DNA from: Kineothrix alysoides
GTDB taxonomy: Bacteria > Bacillota > Clostridia > Lachnospirales > Lachnospiraceae
DNA: 64,000 nucleotides
NCBI RefSeq assembly: GCF_000732725.1
Contig: NZ_JPNB01000001.1
Span: forward strand, 2,046,001-2,110,000
Reading direction: 5' to 3'
The position numbers were made by a program, and so were the translations under genes. Shown here in pieces: positions 25,949 through 34,851 of this stretch. Positions within the stretch are counted from its first letter, which is position 1. Every line of letters starts with the position of its first letter. Under the pieces are notes generated by a model that worked only from the letters and a program-made list of their open reading frames with translations, had not been told where the DNA came from and did not search any database.

Positions 25949-27682
25949 ATGGTAAAAAAATTACAAAGAAAATTCGCTCTGTCCGAGCAGGGTGCAAAAG
26001 ATTTAATCAAGGGAATTCTCGCCGGTACCCTGCAAAATATCGCATTCATGTTCCCTGTCGGACTTCTGTATTATTTGGTAGGAGATTTGCTCCGAGGAGG
26101 CGTTTCCGGTAGCCGGGCATGGTTTTACGGCATCGGCAGCCTTTTATGTCTGCTGCTCATTTTGGGAATCACAAGACTTCATTACGACACTACCTACCTC
26201 GCTACCTACGTGGAGAGCGGAGTTCGCAGAATATCCCTGGCAGAAAAGCTGAGGCAGATTCCTCTTTCCTTCTTCGGCAAAAAGGACCTCGCTGATTTGA
26301 CCAGCACCATCATGGCAGACTGTACCTTTTTGGAAACTGCTTTTTCTCACTTTATTCCCGAACTGTTCGGTTCCATGATATCTACAGTTCTCATCTGTAT
26401 CAGTCTCTTTTTCTTTGACTGGCGCATGGCGCTTGCCGCACTCTGGGTCGCTCCTGTTTCTTTTGCAATCGTAGCTTTCTCTGCGAAGGTTCAAGAAAGG
26501 CTGAGCCAAAAGTCTATGGACGCAAAAATGGCCTGTGCCGACGGAATTCAGGAATGTCTAGAGACGGTACAGGATTTGAAGGCGAATAATGCGGAAGAAT
26601 ATTATTTAAGCGGGCTGGATGAAAAAATCAAAGCAGTGGAAAAAAGGGCTGTAATCAATGAATTCGTCACTGCAGCCTTCGTAACCTCCGCTATGCTGAT
26701 TTTGAAGCTAGGCATAGCTACCGTGGCTCTTGCAGGCTCAGCGCTGTTAATAAACGGCTCTTTGGATGTAATGACTTTCTTCTTATTCCTGCTTGTGGCT
26801 TCGCGTCTATATGATCCCCTTCAGAGTGCATTGCAAAATCTGGCGGCTGTCATTTCTACCCGTGCGAACATCGCCCGTATGAATGAAATACTCGACCATC
26901 CTGTTCAGGAAGGTGTCAACGGCTTGACCAATGATGGATATGACATTTCATTTGAAAACGTATCTTTTGCATACAATACGGGAGATACTATTTTGAACGG
27001 AGTTTCCTTTACTGCCAGACAGGGCGAAGTTACCGCTTTAGTCGGTCCTTCCGGCGGCGGCAAAACCACCGTTTCCAGATTGGCTTCCCGCTTCTGGGAT
27101 GCAGATAAGGGAAGAATAACAGTCGGCGGCATGGACATATCGAAGGTAGAACCTGAAACGCTGTTATCCCTGTTTTCTATCGTATTCCAGGACGTAACCC
27201 TATTCAATAATACGATTATGGAAAATATCCGTATCGGGAAAAAGGATGCCTCCGACGAGGAAGTGCTTGCAGCAGCAAAACTCGCCAACTGCGACGAATT
27301 CGCCCTAAAGCTTCCTAACGGGTATCACTCCGACATCGGAGAAAACGGCTGTGAATTATCTGGCGGAGAACGTCAGCGCATTTCTATCGCAAGGGCATTT
27401 TTAAAAAATGCACCCATTATTCTGTTGGACGAAGCCACAGCCTCTTTAGATGTGGAAAACGAAACCTCCATCCAGACAGCGTTGTCCAGACTGATAAAAA
27501 GCAAAACTGTCCTCATTATCGCTCATAGAATGAGAACAGTTGCCGGAGCGGATAAAATCATCGTACTATCCGAAGGACGCGTCGCCGAACAAGGCAGCCC
27601 CGACGCTTTGTTAAACCAAAAAGGCATCTTCAGTCACATGGTCAAACTGCAAACGGAAAATCAGCACTGGACTCTGACTTAA
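25949..27682 (+). CDS. Exporter-fold ABC transporter subunit, second pair, second half
   Basis: A 577-residue half transporter with a membrane domain up to about residue 310 and an ATPase domain: Walker A GPSGGGKTTVSRL, signature LSGGERQRISIARAF, Walker B IILLDEATASLDVENE and H-loop IAHRMR. The ATG at 25949 has AAAGGAGG upstream inside the end of the previous gene. Together with the preceding subunit it forms a heterodimer. The transcription unit ends at the hairpin at 27691-27732. Confidence 0.84.
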   Translation: MVKKLQRKFALSEQGAKDLIKGILAGTLQNIAFMFPVGLLYYLVGDLLRGGVSGSRAWFYGIGSLLCLLLILGITRLHYDTTYLATYVESGVRRISLAEKLRQIPLSFFGKKDLADLTSTIMADCTFLETAFSHFIPELFGSMISTVLICISLFFFDWRMALAALWVAPVSFAIVAFSAKVQERLSQKSMDAKMACADGIQECLETVQDLKANNAEEYYLSGLDEKIKAVEKRAVINEFVTAAFVTSAMLILKLGIATVALAGSALLINGSLDVMTFFLFLLVASRLYDPLQSALQNLAAVISTRANIARMNEILDHPVQEGVNGLTNDGYDISFENVSFAYNTGDTILNGVSFTARQGEVTALVGPSGGGKTTVSRLASRFWDADKGRITVGGMDISKVEPETLLSLFSIVFQDVTLFNNTIMENIRIGKKDASDEEVLAAAKLANCDEFALKLPNGYHSDIGENGCELSGGERQRISIARAFLKNAPIILLDEATASLDVENETSIQTALSRLIKSKTVLIIAHRMRTVAGADKIIVLSEGRVAEQGSPDALLNQKGIFSHMVKLQTENQHWTLT

Positions 27683-27690
27683 TTATAAAA

Positions 27691-27732
27691 AACGGCACCG
27701 CAGAACTAACCATGGTTAGACTGCGTGCCGTT
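27691..27732. terminator. Bidirectional terminator hairpin
   Basis: AACGGCA/TGCCGTT and inner CGCAG/CTGCG pair as a long stem, topped by CTAACC/GGTTAG. The plus side is followed by CTCTTTTC and the minus side by TTTTTTATAATT. It serves both the plus-strand ABC operon and the minus-strand GH43-like gene that converge here. The apical CTAACC/GGTTAG resembles the operator-like arms at 22655 and 24123. Confidence 0.75.
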
Positions 27733-27741
27733 CTCTTTTCA

Positions 27742-28677
27742 TTATTCGAACTCAAAGTGCTTGATTCTCTCATACTCTTCCATGGTAATTTCCAGCACTG
27801 TTCCGTGCTTGAAGCCATAAGGAAAGGCAAACTGAGCGTCCGAGCGCTTAAAAATTCCCTTGGAAATATCCTCGCACAAGAATGGTACATATCCCTGCCC
27901 TTTTCCCGGCACTCCGTAATAATCTAACATCAGACACCATCTGCCGTCTTCCAGCCGGAACGCAGTAGGCGCTTCATATACCCCCTCCTGCAGCTTGCTC
28001 ATCTCCTCATCAAAAGACTCCATCCGTTCAAAGGGACCGGTAGGGCTTATACTCTTCAACAAGATAATCGTGGCCGGATTCTTCTCACTTTTTACAAATA
28101 AATAATAAACGCCGGATTCTTCTACCATGCAGGAGTCGATAATCCCACAGTCCTCCTTGCGATACAAAAGCTTCGGCTCAGAGAATTTCTCAAAGTCCTT
28201 CGTCCGCGTATAATAAATCGCTTTATCCCCATAATCGTTACATACGTGGGGAGAGGACCAGTGCAAAATATAATCCTCCTTCTCTCTATCCCGAATAATA
28301 TCCGGCGCCCATCGACAGCCGAATTCCCCGCCGCCAAGCGTAATCATCTTCTGCCATGACCAGTGAATCAAATCTTCGGATTCCCACATGACAAGCTCCC
28401 GGCTTCCATTTCTTCCGATTTCCTCCCAAGAATTATGGTACTGTCCGGGCATCCCGTAAGCCAGACTTAAATCTGTGGCAAAAATACGGAATTTATCATC
28501 CCGTGCCCTTACGACCGTGAAATCCCGTACTCCTTTATCGCCTTCATAACTCCAAAGCACCGGGGCTCCTCCGTTCACTTCTTCCCAGGTAAACCCGTCT
28601 TTACTCAATCCAAAATATACCTGCTCGCCATCCGGCGTCTTCTTTTCCTTAAAATGCACAAATAAATATGCTTTCAT
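27742..28677 (-). CDS. GH43-like five-bladed beta-propeller glycosidase
   Basis: A 311-residue protein without signal peptide, so cytoplasmic. Stretches such as VYFGLSKDGFTWEEVN, ELVMWESEDLIHWSWQ, RWAPDIIRDREKEDYILHWSS, IDSCMVEESGVYYLFVKSE and GVYEAPTAFRLEDGRWCLMLDYYG fit the GH43/GH117-type propeller, including a W-AP-D pattern and an EAP segment that commonly carries the general acid Glu. It would act on imported arabinose- or xylose-containing oligosaccharides, though the substrate is not readable from sequence. Probably single-gene unit. Confidence 0.75.
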   Translation of the reverse strand: MKAYLFVHFKEKKTPDGEQVYFGLSKDGFTWEEVNGGAPVLWSYEGDKGVRDFTVVRARDDKFRIFATDLSLAYGMPGQYHNSWEEIGRNGSRELVMWESEDLIHWSWQKMITLGGGEFGCRWAPDIIRDREKEDYILHWSSPHVCNDYGDKAIYYTRTKDFEKFSEPKLLYRKEDCGIIDSCMVEESGVYYLFVKSEKNPATIILLKSISPTGPFERMESFDEEMSKLQEGVYEAPTAFRLEDGRWCLMLDYYGVPGKGQGYVPFLCEDISKGIFKRSDAQFAFPYGFKHGTVLEITMEEYERIKHFEFE

Positions 28678-28773
28678 TCGTTTTATACCTCATTTCTGAT
28701 TATGTTTGTTTTATTCCTTCTCTTATTGTATTTAAAATTATCTTCATCATTCTTCACGTCACAGTTGCGGCCG

Positions 28774-29703
28774 CTATATGCCTTCGTTATTATACAGACG
28801 GAAAATTTCCTCAGACTTTTCCTTCAACCTCGCCCTTAACTCCTTGGGCTCCAAGACTTCTACCTCATTTCCAAATCCAAGCAGCAAAGAAAACCACATT
28901 CTTTCGTTTTCAGGCACTGCAAAGGAATAAATGAAGTCTCCGTTCGAATGCTCTTCTATGACCTTTCCTTTCAGGTATTCCCCCACGGCCGTCCGAACGT
29001 TTCCTTCACATTTTAATTTTATTTTATACTGCTTTCTGTCATCTTCGCTCCACTTTTTTTCCAGAAGTGCCTCGACGTTAGAATGAATCTTTTCAAAGCT
29101 GCTTTCCAACGTCTTCAAATTTTGGATACGGCTCAGCTTGAATATACGGTAATCTTTTTTATATTTACAATATGCGAGCAAATACCATGCATACCATTTA
29201 TAAGATAAGGCCACCGGTTCAGCCTCGCGGGCGTTGCATACGTTATCCGCACCGGTATAATCGAATCCGATTACCCGCCCATCAGCAATGGCCTGCTCGA
29301 TGGTTTTCAAATACACATCCGTGTTTTCCCCTTCACGGCAAACGCTCAAATCCAGAAATATACTTTGATTTTCCGTCGTATTTCCTGCTGCCATGACCTT
29401 TTCCAGTGTCGCCTCTATCTTCTTATTTTCATAGGCGGAGCACATACCCTTCAGGGAAGAGATGACATTGAGATAATCCTCCGCCGTCACGATACTTTTG
29501 TTTAACTTATAAGTGTCCAGAATAGCATAGCCGCCCTTTACTCCCACATCCGAAACCACGGGTATACCTGCAAGACCAAGGGCATCTATATCTCTTATAA
29601 TCGTGCGGGTTGATACCTCGAACCTTTCGGCAAGTTCCTTCGCCGTCACCTTGTCCCGGTTCAGAAGATACATTATTATTCCGATAAGACGGTCTATTTT
29701 CAT
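28774..29703 (-). CDS. HTH/WYL-domain transcriptional regulator
   Basis: A 309-residue DeoR/YafY-type regulator. The N-terminal winged helix is KIDRLIGIIMYLLNRDKVTAKELAERFEVSTRTIIRDIDAL. The middle WYL domain has VALSYKWYAWYLLAYCKYKKDYRIFKLSRI, and a C-terminal WCX extension ends in EIFRLYNNEG. WYL domains bind small ligands or nucleic acids. MKIDRLIGI is taken as start although the frame is open to 29775. No cognate target is evident; GH43 lies downstream on the same strand. Confidence 0.87.
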   Translation of the reverse strand: MKIDRLIGIIMYLLNRDKVTAKELAERFEVSTRTIIRDIDALGLAGIPVVSDVGVKGGYAILDTYKLNKSIVTAEDYLNVISSLKGMCSAYENKKIEATLEKVMAAGNTTENQSIFLDLSVCREGENTDVYLKTIEQAIADGRVIGFDYTGADNVCNAREAEPVALSYKWYAWYLLAYCKYKKDYRIFKLSRIQNLKTLESSFEKIHSNVEALLEKKWSEDDRKQYKIKLKCEGNVRTAVGEYLKGKVIEEHSNGDFIYSFAVPENERMWFSLLLGFGNEVEVLEPKELRARLKEKSEEIFRLYNNEGI

Positions 29704-29814
29704 GCTGCCCATAACCTTTCTTAATATTCTTTTATAGATTTCATAAATCGCTATCCTATCGTTCATGCAGAACAAAAGTGTGCTTCTCGCACTCTCGCAA
29801 CCAAGTACTTTGAC

Positions 29815-29890
29815 AGCACAGCTTTTGTTCCGTGCGCGCAGCTGCGCATCTATCTTTCTTTAATAGGAGCACTTTCCTGTTACAGAAAAA
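29815..29890 (-). repeat. Repeat A, copy 4
   Basis: On the minus strand it starts TTTTTCTGTAACAGGAAAGT, then GCTCC, and carries GCGCAGCTGCGC (perfect 12-bp palindrome) and GGAACAAAAGCTGTGC. It begins at the U tract of a hairpin (GCGGCATAATC/GATTATACCGC, 29890-29918) that ends the ABC ATPase gene. It is the copy most similar to 10284-10356. Confidence 0.68.
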
Positions 29891-29918
29891 GCGGCATAAT
29901 CTAAAATGATTATACCGC
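29890..29918 (-). terminator. Terminator after the TrpXYZ-type operon
   Basis: GCGGCATAATC and GATTATACCGC pair with one mismatch around TAAAAT. On the minus strand the stem is followed by TTTTTCTG, a good U tract shared with repeat A. It lies about 40 bp past the ATPase stop. Confidence 0.65.
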
Positions 29919-29960
29919 CCATGTACAAAAACTTCCAGAAACATTTTTCTAATTATATTA

Positions 29961-30755
29961 CTACGCAAGAATCGCTTTATCGCTGGTGAATTCCTCACCG
30001 GAAACGTGCTCGAACTGGTGCAGCAAATCCGCTACCGTAAGCTTCTTCTTCTCTTCTCCTGAAATATTCAAGATTACTCTTCCGTCGTGCATCATAATCA
30101 GGCGGTTGCCGTGAGCTATGGCATCCTTCATATTGTGAGTGACCATCAGCGCTGTGAGATGATTCTCTTCAATAATCTGGTCAGTCACGCGAAGTACCTT
30201 TTCCGCTGTTTTGGGGTCCAACGCCGCAGTATGCTCGTCTAAAAGCAATAAATTCGGTTGCTGCAAGGTCGCCATGAGTAAAGTAAGCGCCTGACGCTGT
30301 CCGCCGGACAGTAGACCTACCTTGGAAGTCATACGATCCTCAAGGCCTAAATCAAGGACTTTCAAAAGTTCCCTGTATCTTTCCTTTTCCTGTCTGGTAA
30401 TTCCCCAGCTCAGCTTCCGGCTTTTCCCTCTGCGGGATGCCAATGCCAGATTTTCCTCAATTTCCATGCTGGCTGCTGTTCCGGTCATCGGATCCTGAAA
30501 TACGCGGCCAAGAAAGCCCGCTCTTTTATGCTCCGGCAACCCGGTAATGTTCTTCCCGTTTAAAAGTATCGCACCCTTATCCACCGGCCATACGCCTGCA
30601 ACAGCATTCAGCATGGTAGATTTACCGGCTCCGTTTCCTCCGATAATTGTGCAGAAATCACCTTTATCCAGATGAAGGTCCGCTCCGTTCAAAGCTGCTT
30701 TTTCGTTGATGGTACCGAGATTGAAGGTTTTATGGATATCTATGATATTTAACAT
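29961..30755 (-). CDS. ABC transporter ATP-binding protein (TrpXYZ-type importer)
   Basis: A 264-residue ATPase with Walker A GGNGAGKSTMLN, signature LSGGQRQALTLLMA and Walker B LLLLDEHTAALDPK. The DEHTAALDP form is typical of this importer group, annotated in databases as putative tryptophan/tyrosine or ABC.X4 transporters. It follows the permease gene by 4 bp and works with it and the binding lipoprotein. Confidence 0.88.
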   Translation of the reverse strand: MLNIIDIHKTFNLGTINEKAALNGADLHLDKGDFCTIIGGNGAGKSTMLNAVAGVWPVDKGAILLNGKNITGLPEHKRAGFLGRVFQDPMTGTAASMEIEENLALASRRGKSRKLSWGITRQEKERYRELLKVLDLGLEDRMTSKVGLLSGGQRQALTLLMATLQQPNLLLLDEHTAALDPKTAEKVLRVTDQIIEENHLTALMVTHNMKDAIAHGNRLIMMHDGRVILNISGEEKKKLTVADLLHQFEHVSGEEFTSDKAILA

Positions 30756-30759
30756 ATGC

Positions 30760-31728
30760 TTAGTCCTCCTTATCCTTTCTCGCTTCTAATGCGGCAAGAG
30801 AAGCCTTTGCGGTACGGGCGAAGGAATTCTTACGCCTGCCCTGAAGATAAGGAACCGCAAGGAATACTGCTACTATAATAGCGGTAAACAGCTTTAAGTC
30901 ATTGGAATTTAACTTCAACCAAAGCACAATTCCGACTACCACATAATAAATAATGCCGCCCATAACGACGAATACAAGGCGAAGGGCAAAATTCAAGCGC
31001 TTTCCTAAAATACTCTCGCCAAGCACCTCACCGATAATAACCGCAGCCAGACCGATAACGATAGCTCCGCGTCCCATATTAATGTCGGAAAAGCCCTGAT
31101 ATTGTGCCATAAGACCTCCTGCAAGCCCTACAAGACCATTAGATAACGCAAGCGCAAGCACCTTCGTAAAATTGATGTTGATTCCGTTCGCCTTGCTCAT
31201 GGACTGATTGCATCCGGTAGCCCGTATGGAACAGCCCTGCTCAGTGCCGAAATACCAATACAGAAGGGCAATCAAAGCCGCCGCAAAAAGACCGCCTACT
31301 AAAATCGATTTCGATATATTCATCAGAGAAACGAGCAGGTTATATTTTTGAGAGCTCAAAGCCATATTCGCCGCCATACCCATAATATGGAGATTGACGG
31401 AATACAACGCGATCTGCGTCAGAATTCCCGAAAGAATCGGCGGAATACCGAGCGTAGTATGCAGCAGTCCTGTAACCAGGCCTGCCAGCAAGCCGGCAAA
31501 TATTGCCACCAGCAATGCTGCCGGTATCGGAACTCCGGCTAACGTCAGCATTACGGTAACTGCGCCGCCGGTCGCAAAGGATCCGTCAACCGTCAGATCC
31601 GCAAAGTCCAGCAACCGGAAGGTAACATAGACACCAAGGGCCATGATTCCCCATATAACACCTTGGGCAATACAGCCCGGAAGGGCATTCACCAAATTCA
31701 TCGGATTAAGGGCAGCGAAATAACTCAT
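30760..31728 (-). CDS. ABC transporter permease (TrpXYZ-type importer)
   Basis: A 322-residue membrane protein of the branched-chain-type permease superfamily with about nine hydrophobic segments. LPGCIAQGVIWGIMALGVYVTFRLLDFADLTVDGSFATGG at the N-terminus and LGESILGKRL, GLAGGLMAQYQGFSDINMGRGAIVIGLAAVIIGE later are characteristic. The C-terminus is basic. It sits between the binding-protein gene (69 bp upstream) and the ATPase gene. Confidence 0.88.
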   Translation of the reverse strand: MSYFAALNPMNLVNALPGCIAQGVIWGIMALGVYVTFRLLDFADLTVDGSFATGGAVTVMLTLAGVPIPAALLVAIFAGLLAGLVTGLLHTTLGIPPILSGILTQIALYSVNLHIMGMAANMALSSQKYNLLVSLMNISKSILVGGLFAAALIALLYWYFGTEQGCSIRATGCNQSMSKANGININFTKVLALALSNGLVGLAGGLMAQYQGFSDINMGRGAIVIGLAAVIIGEVLGESILGKRLNFALRLVFVVMGGIIYYVVVGIVLWLKLNSNDLKLFTAIIVAVFLAVPYLQGRRKNSFARTAKASLAALEARKDKED

Positions 31729-31797
31729 TTTTATCCTCCTTACAATTTAAGGGGTGCCTGATGGAAAGACACCCCTTAGTACACATCCATTTGTTGA

Positions 31798-32862
31798 TTA
31801 TTCAGCCTCTATAGCGGTATAGTTGTCAGGAATAGTAACACCCAGCGCCTCCGCACGGTCAGCCATATATTTATAAGTAATATTCGGGGAATACTGAATC
31901 TCCATGGCAGATACATCAGCACCATTTGCCAGGACTTCATAAGCCATCTCTCCGGTAGCATAGCCCAGATCATAATAGCTGATAGACAAGGTTGCAACGC
32001 CGCATCCCTTGCAAATACCTTCTTCACCGGTGACGATGGGAACTCCTGCCGGTTCCGCAACATTATTAATCGCTTCTGTGCAGGAAGCTGCAGTGTTATC
32101 GGTCGGGATGAAAATCACATCGCTTCCGGAGCATGCCGTCTGTGTAACAGAAGCCACGTCATTGGTATCTGCAAAAGTATATTCCGTACATGTATAGCCC
32201 ATCTCTGTCAAATATCCCTGAATGGTAGAGGACTGATATTTAGAATTAGGTTCTGCCGAACAGTAAAGGATACCTATGTTCTTTGCATCGGGGAACAGCT
32301 CCTTGATCATCTCAGCCTGCTTATCCAAAGGTGCAAGGTCAGCGGTTCCTGATACGTTCCTGCCGGTTACGCCCGCCCAGTTATCGATATCCAGAGCGGT
32401 GGCATAGTCTGTAACAGAGGTTCCAAGAACCGGAATCGTACCTGTCGCAGAAGCAGCAGCCTGAAGAGCAGGTGTTGCATTTGCCATAATCAAATTATAA
32501 TTGCTGGAAACAAACTGGTTTACGATGGTAGCGCAGGTCGCAGAATCTCCCGCCGCATTCTGCTCATCGAAGACCACCTGATCTCCCAGCTTCTCGCTGA
32601 GTGCATCCTTAAATCCCTGAGTCGCTGCATCCAGTGCCGGATGCTGAACTAACTGGCAAATACCCACGTTGTATACTGCTCCGGTATCGGCCTGACTCTC
32701 TTTAGCGGGAGCCTGTGCGTCTGTCCCGGCTGCCGCATCTTCAGTCTGTGTTGTTTCCGCAGTATCTGCGGTACTTGCAGAATCCGTCGTATTCGTACTG
32801 CCGCAAGCGGTAAAGCTAAACGCCATGAATATCGTCAGCATAAGTATAATAATCTTTTTCAT
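31798..32862 (-). CDS. ABC transporter substrate-binding lipoprotein (TrpX-like)
   Basis: A 354-residue extracellular lipoprotein. The signal peptide MKKIIILMLTIFMAFSFTACG has lipobox FTAC, then a low-complexity Ser/Thr/Ala linker to about residue 65. The ligand-binding part (VYNVGICQLVQHPALDAATQGF; ATPALQAAASATGTIPVLGTSVTD; NIGILYCSAEPNSKYQ; VPIVTGEEGICKGCG) matches the ABC_sub_bind family of putative tryptophan/tyrosine importers. AGGAGG precedes the start. It is the first gene of the operon; the substrate is not proven. Confidence 0.9.
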   Translation of the reverse strand: MKKIIILMLTIFMAFSFTACGSTNTTDSASTADTAETTQTEDAAAGTDAQAPAKESQADTGAVYNVGICQLVQHPALDAATQGFKDALSEKLGDQVVFDEQNAAGDSATCATIVNQFVSSNYNLIMANATPALQAAASATGTIPVLGTSVTDYATALDIDNWAGVTGRNVSGTADLAPLDKQAEMIKELFPDAKNIGILYCSAEPNSKYQSSTIQGYLTEMGYTCTEYTFADTNDVASVTQTACSGSDVIFIPTDNTAASCTEAINNVAEPAGVPIVTGEEGICKGCGVATLSISYYDLGYATGEMAYEVLANGADVSAMEIQYSPNITYKYMADRAEALGVTIPDNYTAIEAE

Positions 32863-32927
32863 ATTTTTCCTCCTCGAAATATAAATGTAAAAATTTAACA
32901 CATCAAAGTGCTAAAATATAATACTGT

Positions 32928-32955
32928 ATTATATCATTTATAAGGAGAAAGTCAA
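32928..32955 (-). promoter_or_regulatory. Promoter of the TrpXYZ-type operon
   Basis: On the minus strand -35 TTGACT (32950-32955), a 16-bp spacer and a perfect -10 TATAAT (32928-32933). It lies about 66 bp before the lipoprotein start. I looked for a T-box or trp leader here and saw none. Confidence 0.65.
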
Positions 32956-32980
32956 CTATTTTCATGCGTAACACCTTTAT

Positions 32981-33011
32981 TATTACTGTTCACTCCGTTC
33001 TCGGCAACGCA
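32981..33011. repeat. Repeat C, copy 2
   Basis: It reads TATTACTGTTCACTCCGTTC, then TCGGCAACGCA, matching 9531-9561 with a few differences and in the same orientation. It abuts the stop of the ABC-2 permease gene. Confidence 0.5.
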
Positions 33012-33866
33012 TTATTTCTGCTTCTTCCTCGTGAGAAAAAAGGCCAAAAGATAACAAACCACTGCTGTCACTATTATGAAACTCATGCTTCCTGTAAAGG
33101 TCATTATCTCTTCACCGAATTTATATACTACTCCGAACTGCTCCTTAATATCCAGCACTATATCCGCAGGAACCCCGTCAAAGCTCGTCTCCATCACGTC
33201 TCCCATCATAATTCTCCGAAAAAGGGATGCGGCGTGAGAAACAGGAAATAAGCGGATAAGCCATTGCACGCCTTCCGGATACATTCCGATAGGAAGATAA
33301 ATTCCAGTCAAAAAACCGATCAAGGTCCCAAGTATCGTATTGGCCGCGGAAAAGGCGCTGTTCGTTTTAAAGCATGCTACAAAAAGAAGCATAAGGGCGG
33401 TACTCATCAGATTCGTAACAAATAAAAGAAGAATGAGCGTAAGGCATGCCTTAGGCTTTATCAGGCTTCCTCCGTCCCAGACAATATAAGCCTGTGCGAT
33501 AGCGAGCGTAATCAGGCTCATAAGCATTCCAATAACATAAGCGGCAATCCAGTATCCCATAAGAATTTTTGAATTTTTTACCGGGGCAGCTACAAAGTCT
33601 TTTATTTTTTTGTATTCTTTATCCCTTACAATATTTCCCAATACGACCAGGCTGGTAGTCACTCCCGTCGTAGCGAGCACTCCCGCCATTACCCAGTTAT
33701 CCATCATCTCTCTGGCTCCGTCAAACATGGAGACATCCTTCGTCCATACATCTCCTAAAAACAGCACATATAATCCAATCTCTATGAGTATCGCCAGCAG
33801 TGAGAAAAACACCGCACCCTTATCCCTAAAATATAATTTTAAATTCCTTATGGCAAATGCTATCAT
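33012..33866 (-). CDS. ABC-2 type permease
   Basis: A 284-residue membrane protein of the ABC-2 exporter family with six hydrophobic segments. MIAFAIRNLKLYFRDKGAVFFSLLAILIEIGLYVLFLG is a typical N-terminus, and GTLIGFLTGIYLPIGMYPEGVQWLIRLFPVSHAASLFRRI is the conserved core. It overlaps the ATPase gene upstream by four bases and would form a homodimeric or paired exporter with it, for a lipid, drug or peptide cargo that is not readable. Confidence 0.88.
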   Translation of the reverse strand: MIAFAIRNLKLYFRDKGAVFFSLLAILIEIGLYVLFLGDVWTKDVSMFDGAREMMDNWVMAGVLATTGVTTSLVVLGNIVRDKEYKKIKDFVAAPVKNSKILMGYWIAAYVIGMLMSLITLAIAQAYIVWDGGSLIKPKACLTLILLLFVTNLMSTALMLLFVACFKTNSAFSAANTILGTLIGFLTGIYLPIGMYPEGVQWLIRLFPVSHAASLFRRIMMGDVMETSFDGVPADIVLDIKEQFGVVYKFGEEIMTFTGSMSFIIVTAVVCYLLAFFLTRKKQK

Positions 33867-34777
33867 TCTCTTAACTCCTTTCCTGTAATTCCGATAAACA
33901 CATCATCCATAGAACCCCTGATTACCGAAAAATCTCCTATCAGTTCCCTGCATTCATTTAAAATAGGCAGTGCCTCCATAGTGTTTGCCAGGCACACCTC
34001 CAGAAGTTCACCCTTTTTCTCAAAAGAAATGCCTCTTTCCAGCAGCTTTTCCTTTACCTTCTCTTCCTCCCTGCACTTTACACGCAGCTTATCCTTTGCA
34101 TATTTCGCTTTCAGCGAAAATGGTGTTCCCCTTGCTGCAATCTTGCCGTCATCCACTACCATACAGTAGTCCGCATCCTCCGCCTCTTCCAGATAATGCG
34201 TTGTCAGAAACACCGTCATTTCCTGCTCCTCTTTAAGCCTTTTTATCGTATCCCACACACTCTTCCTCGTCTGGGAATCCAGGCCCGTGGTAGGTTCGTC
34301 CAGAAAAAGGACTTTCGGCGTATGAAGAAGAGCCCGCGCAATATCTGCCCTGCGCTTCTGTCCGCCGGAGAGCCTTCCGTAATAGCGGTTCATGATTCCG
34401 GTAATTTCCGTAACCTCCGCCGCCCGCTTCACCGCAGCTATGCGCTCCTTCTTTTTCATCGGGTAAAATCTGGCACGAAGCATCAGGTTTTCTTCCACTG
34501 TCAGCAACTCATCCATCAGACTTTCCTGAAAAACAATGCCGATACTCTCTCTTATTCTATCGTCCTCCTTGCCCAGTACATAGCCGTCCACCTCTACCAC
34601 TCCCGCATCCGGCATAAGAAAGGTACATATGCTGTTAATTGTCGTGGATTTTCCCGCCCCGTTGGGACCGAGAAAAGCAAACAGCTTTCCCTTCTCCACA
34701 TAAAAGCTTAAGTCCTTTACTGCCGGAATGTTTCCATAGGATTTTTTTAACCCTTTTACCTCAATGATATGTTCCAT
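33863..34777 (-). CDS. ABC-2 type exporter ATP-binding protein
   Basis: A 304-residue ATPase of the DrrA/CcmA-like group. Walker A GPNGAGKSTTINS, signature RLSGGQKRRADIARALL and Walker B VLFLDEPTTGLDSQTR are present, followed by the C-terminal extension usual in this group (GSMDDVFIGITG). Its promoter region holds a long inverted repeat at 34852-34888. The permease gene follows with a 4-bp overlap. Confidence 0.9.
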   Translation of the reverse strand: MEHIIEVKGLKKSYGNIPAVKDLSFYVEKGKLFAFLGPNGAGKSTTINSICTFLMPDAGVVEVDGYVLGKEDDRIRESIGIVFQESLMDELLTVEENLMLRARFYPMKKKERIAAVKRAAEVTEITGIMNRYYGRLSGGQKRRADIARALLHTPKVLFLDEPTTGLDSQTRKSVWDTIKRLKEEQEMTVFLTTHYLEEAEDADYCMVVDDGKIAARGTPFSLKAKYAKDKLRVKCREEEKVKEKLLERGISFEKKGELLEVCLANTMEALPILNECRELIGDFSVIRGSMDDVFIGITGKELRE

Positions 34778-34851
34778 TTTACATCCTCCATAATCATCAC
34801 ACTTCTTATTTTTCTGTTCTTTCCGATTATATTCCCTACCTTTTCATAAGG

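Noticed and set aside
32863-33011. T-box or tryptophan leader before the TrpXYZ-type operon
   Set aside because: No T-box sequence, specifier stem or leader peptide with Trp codons was visible; only a promoter and repeat C.
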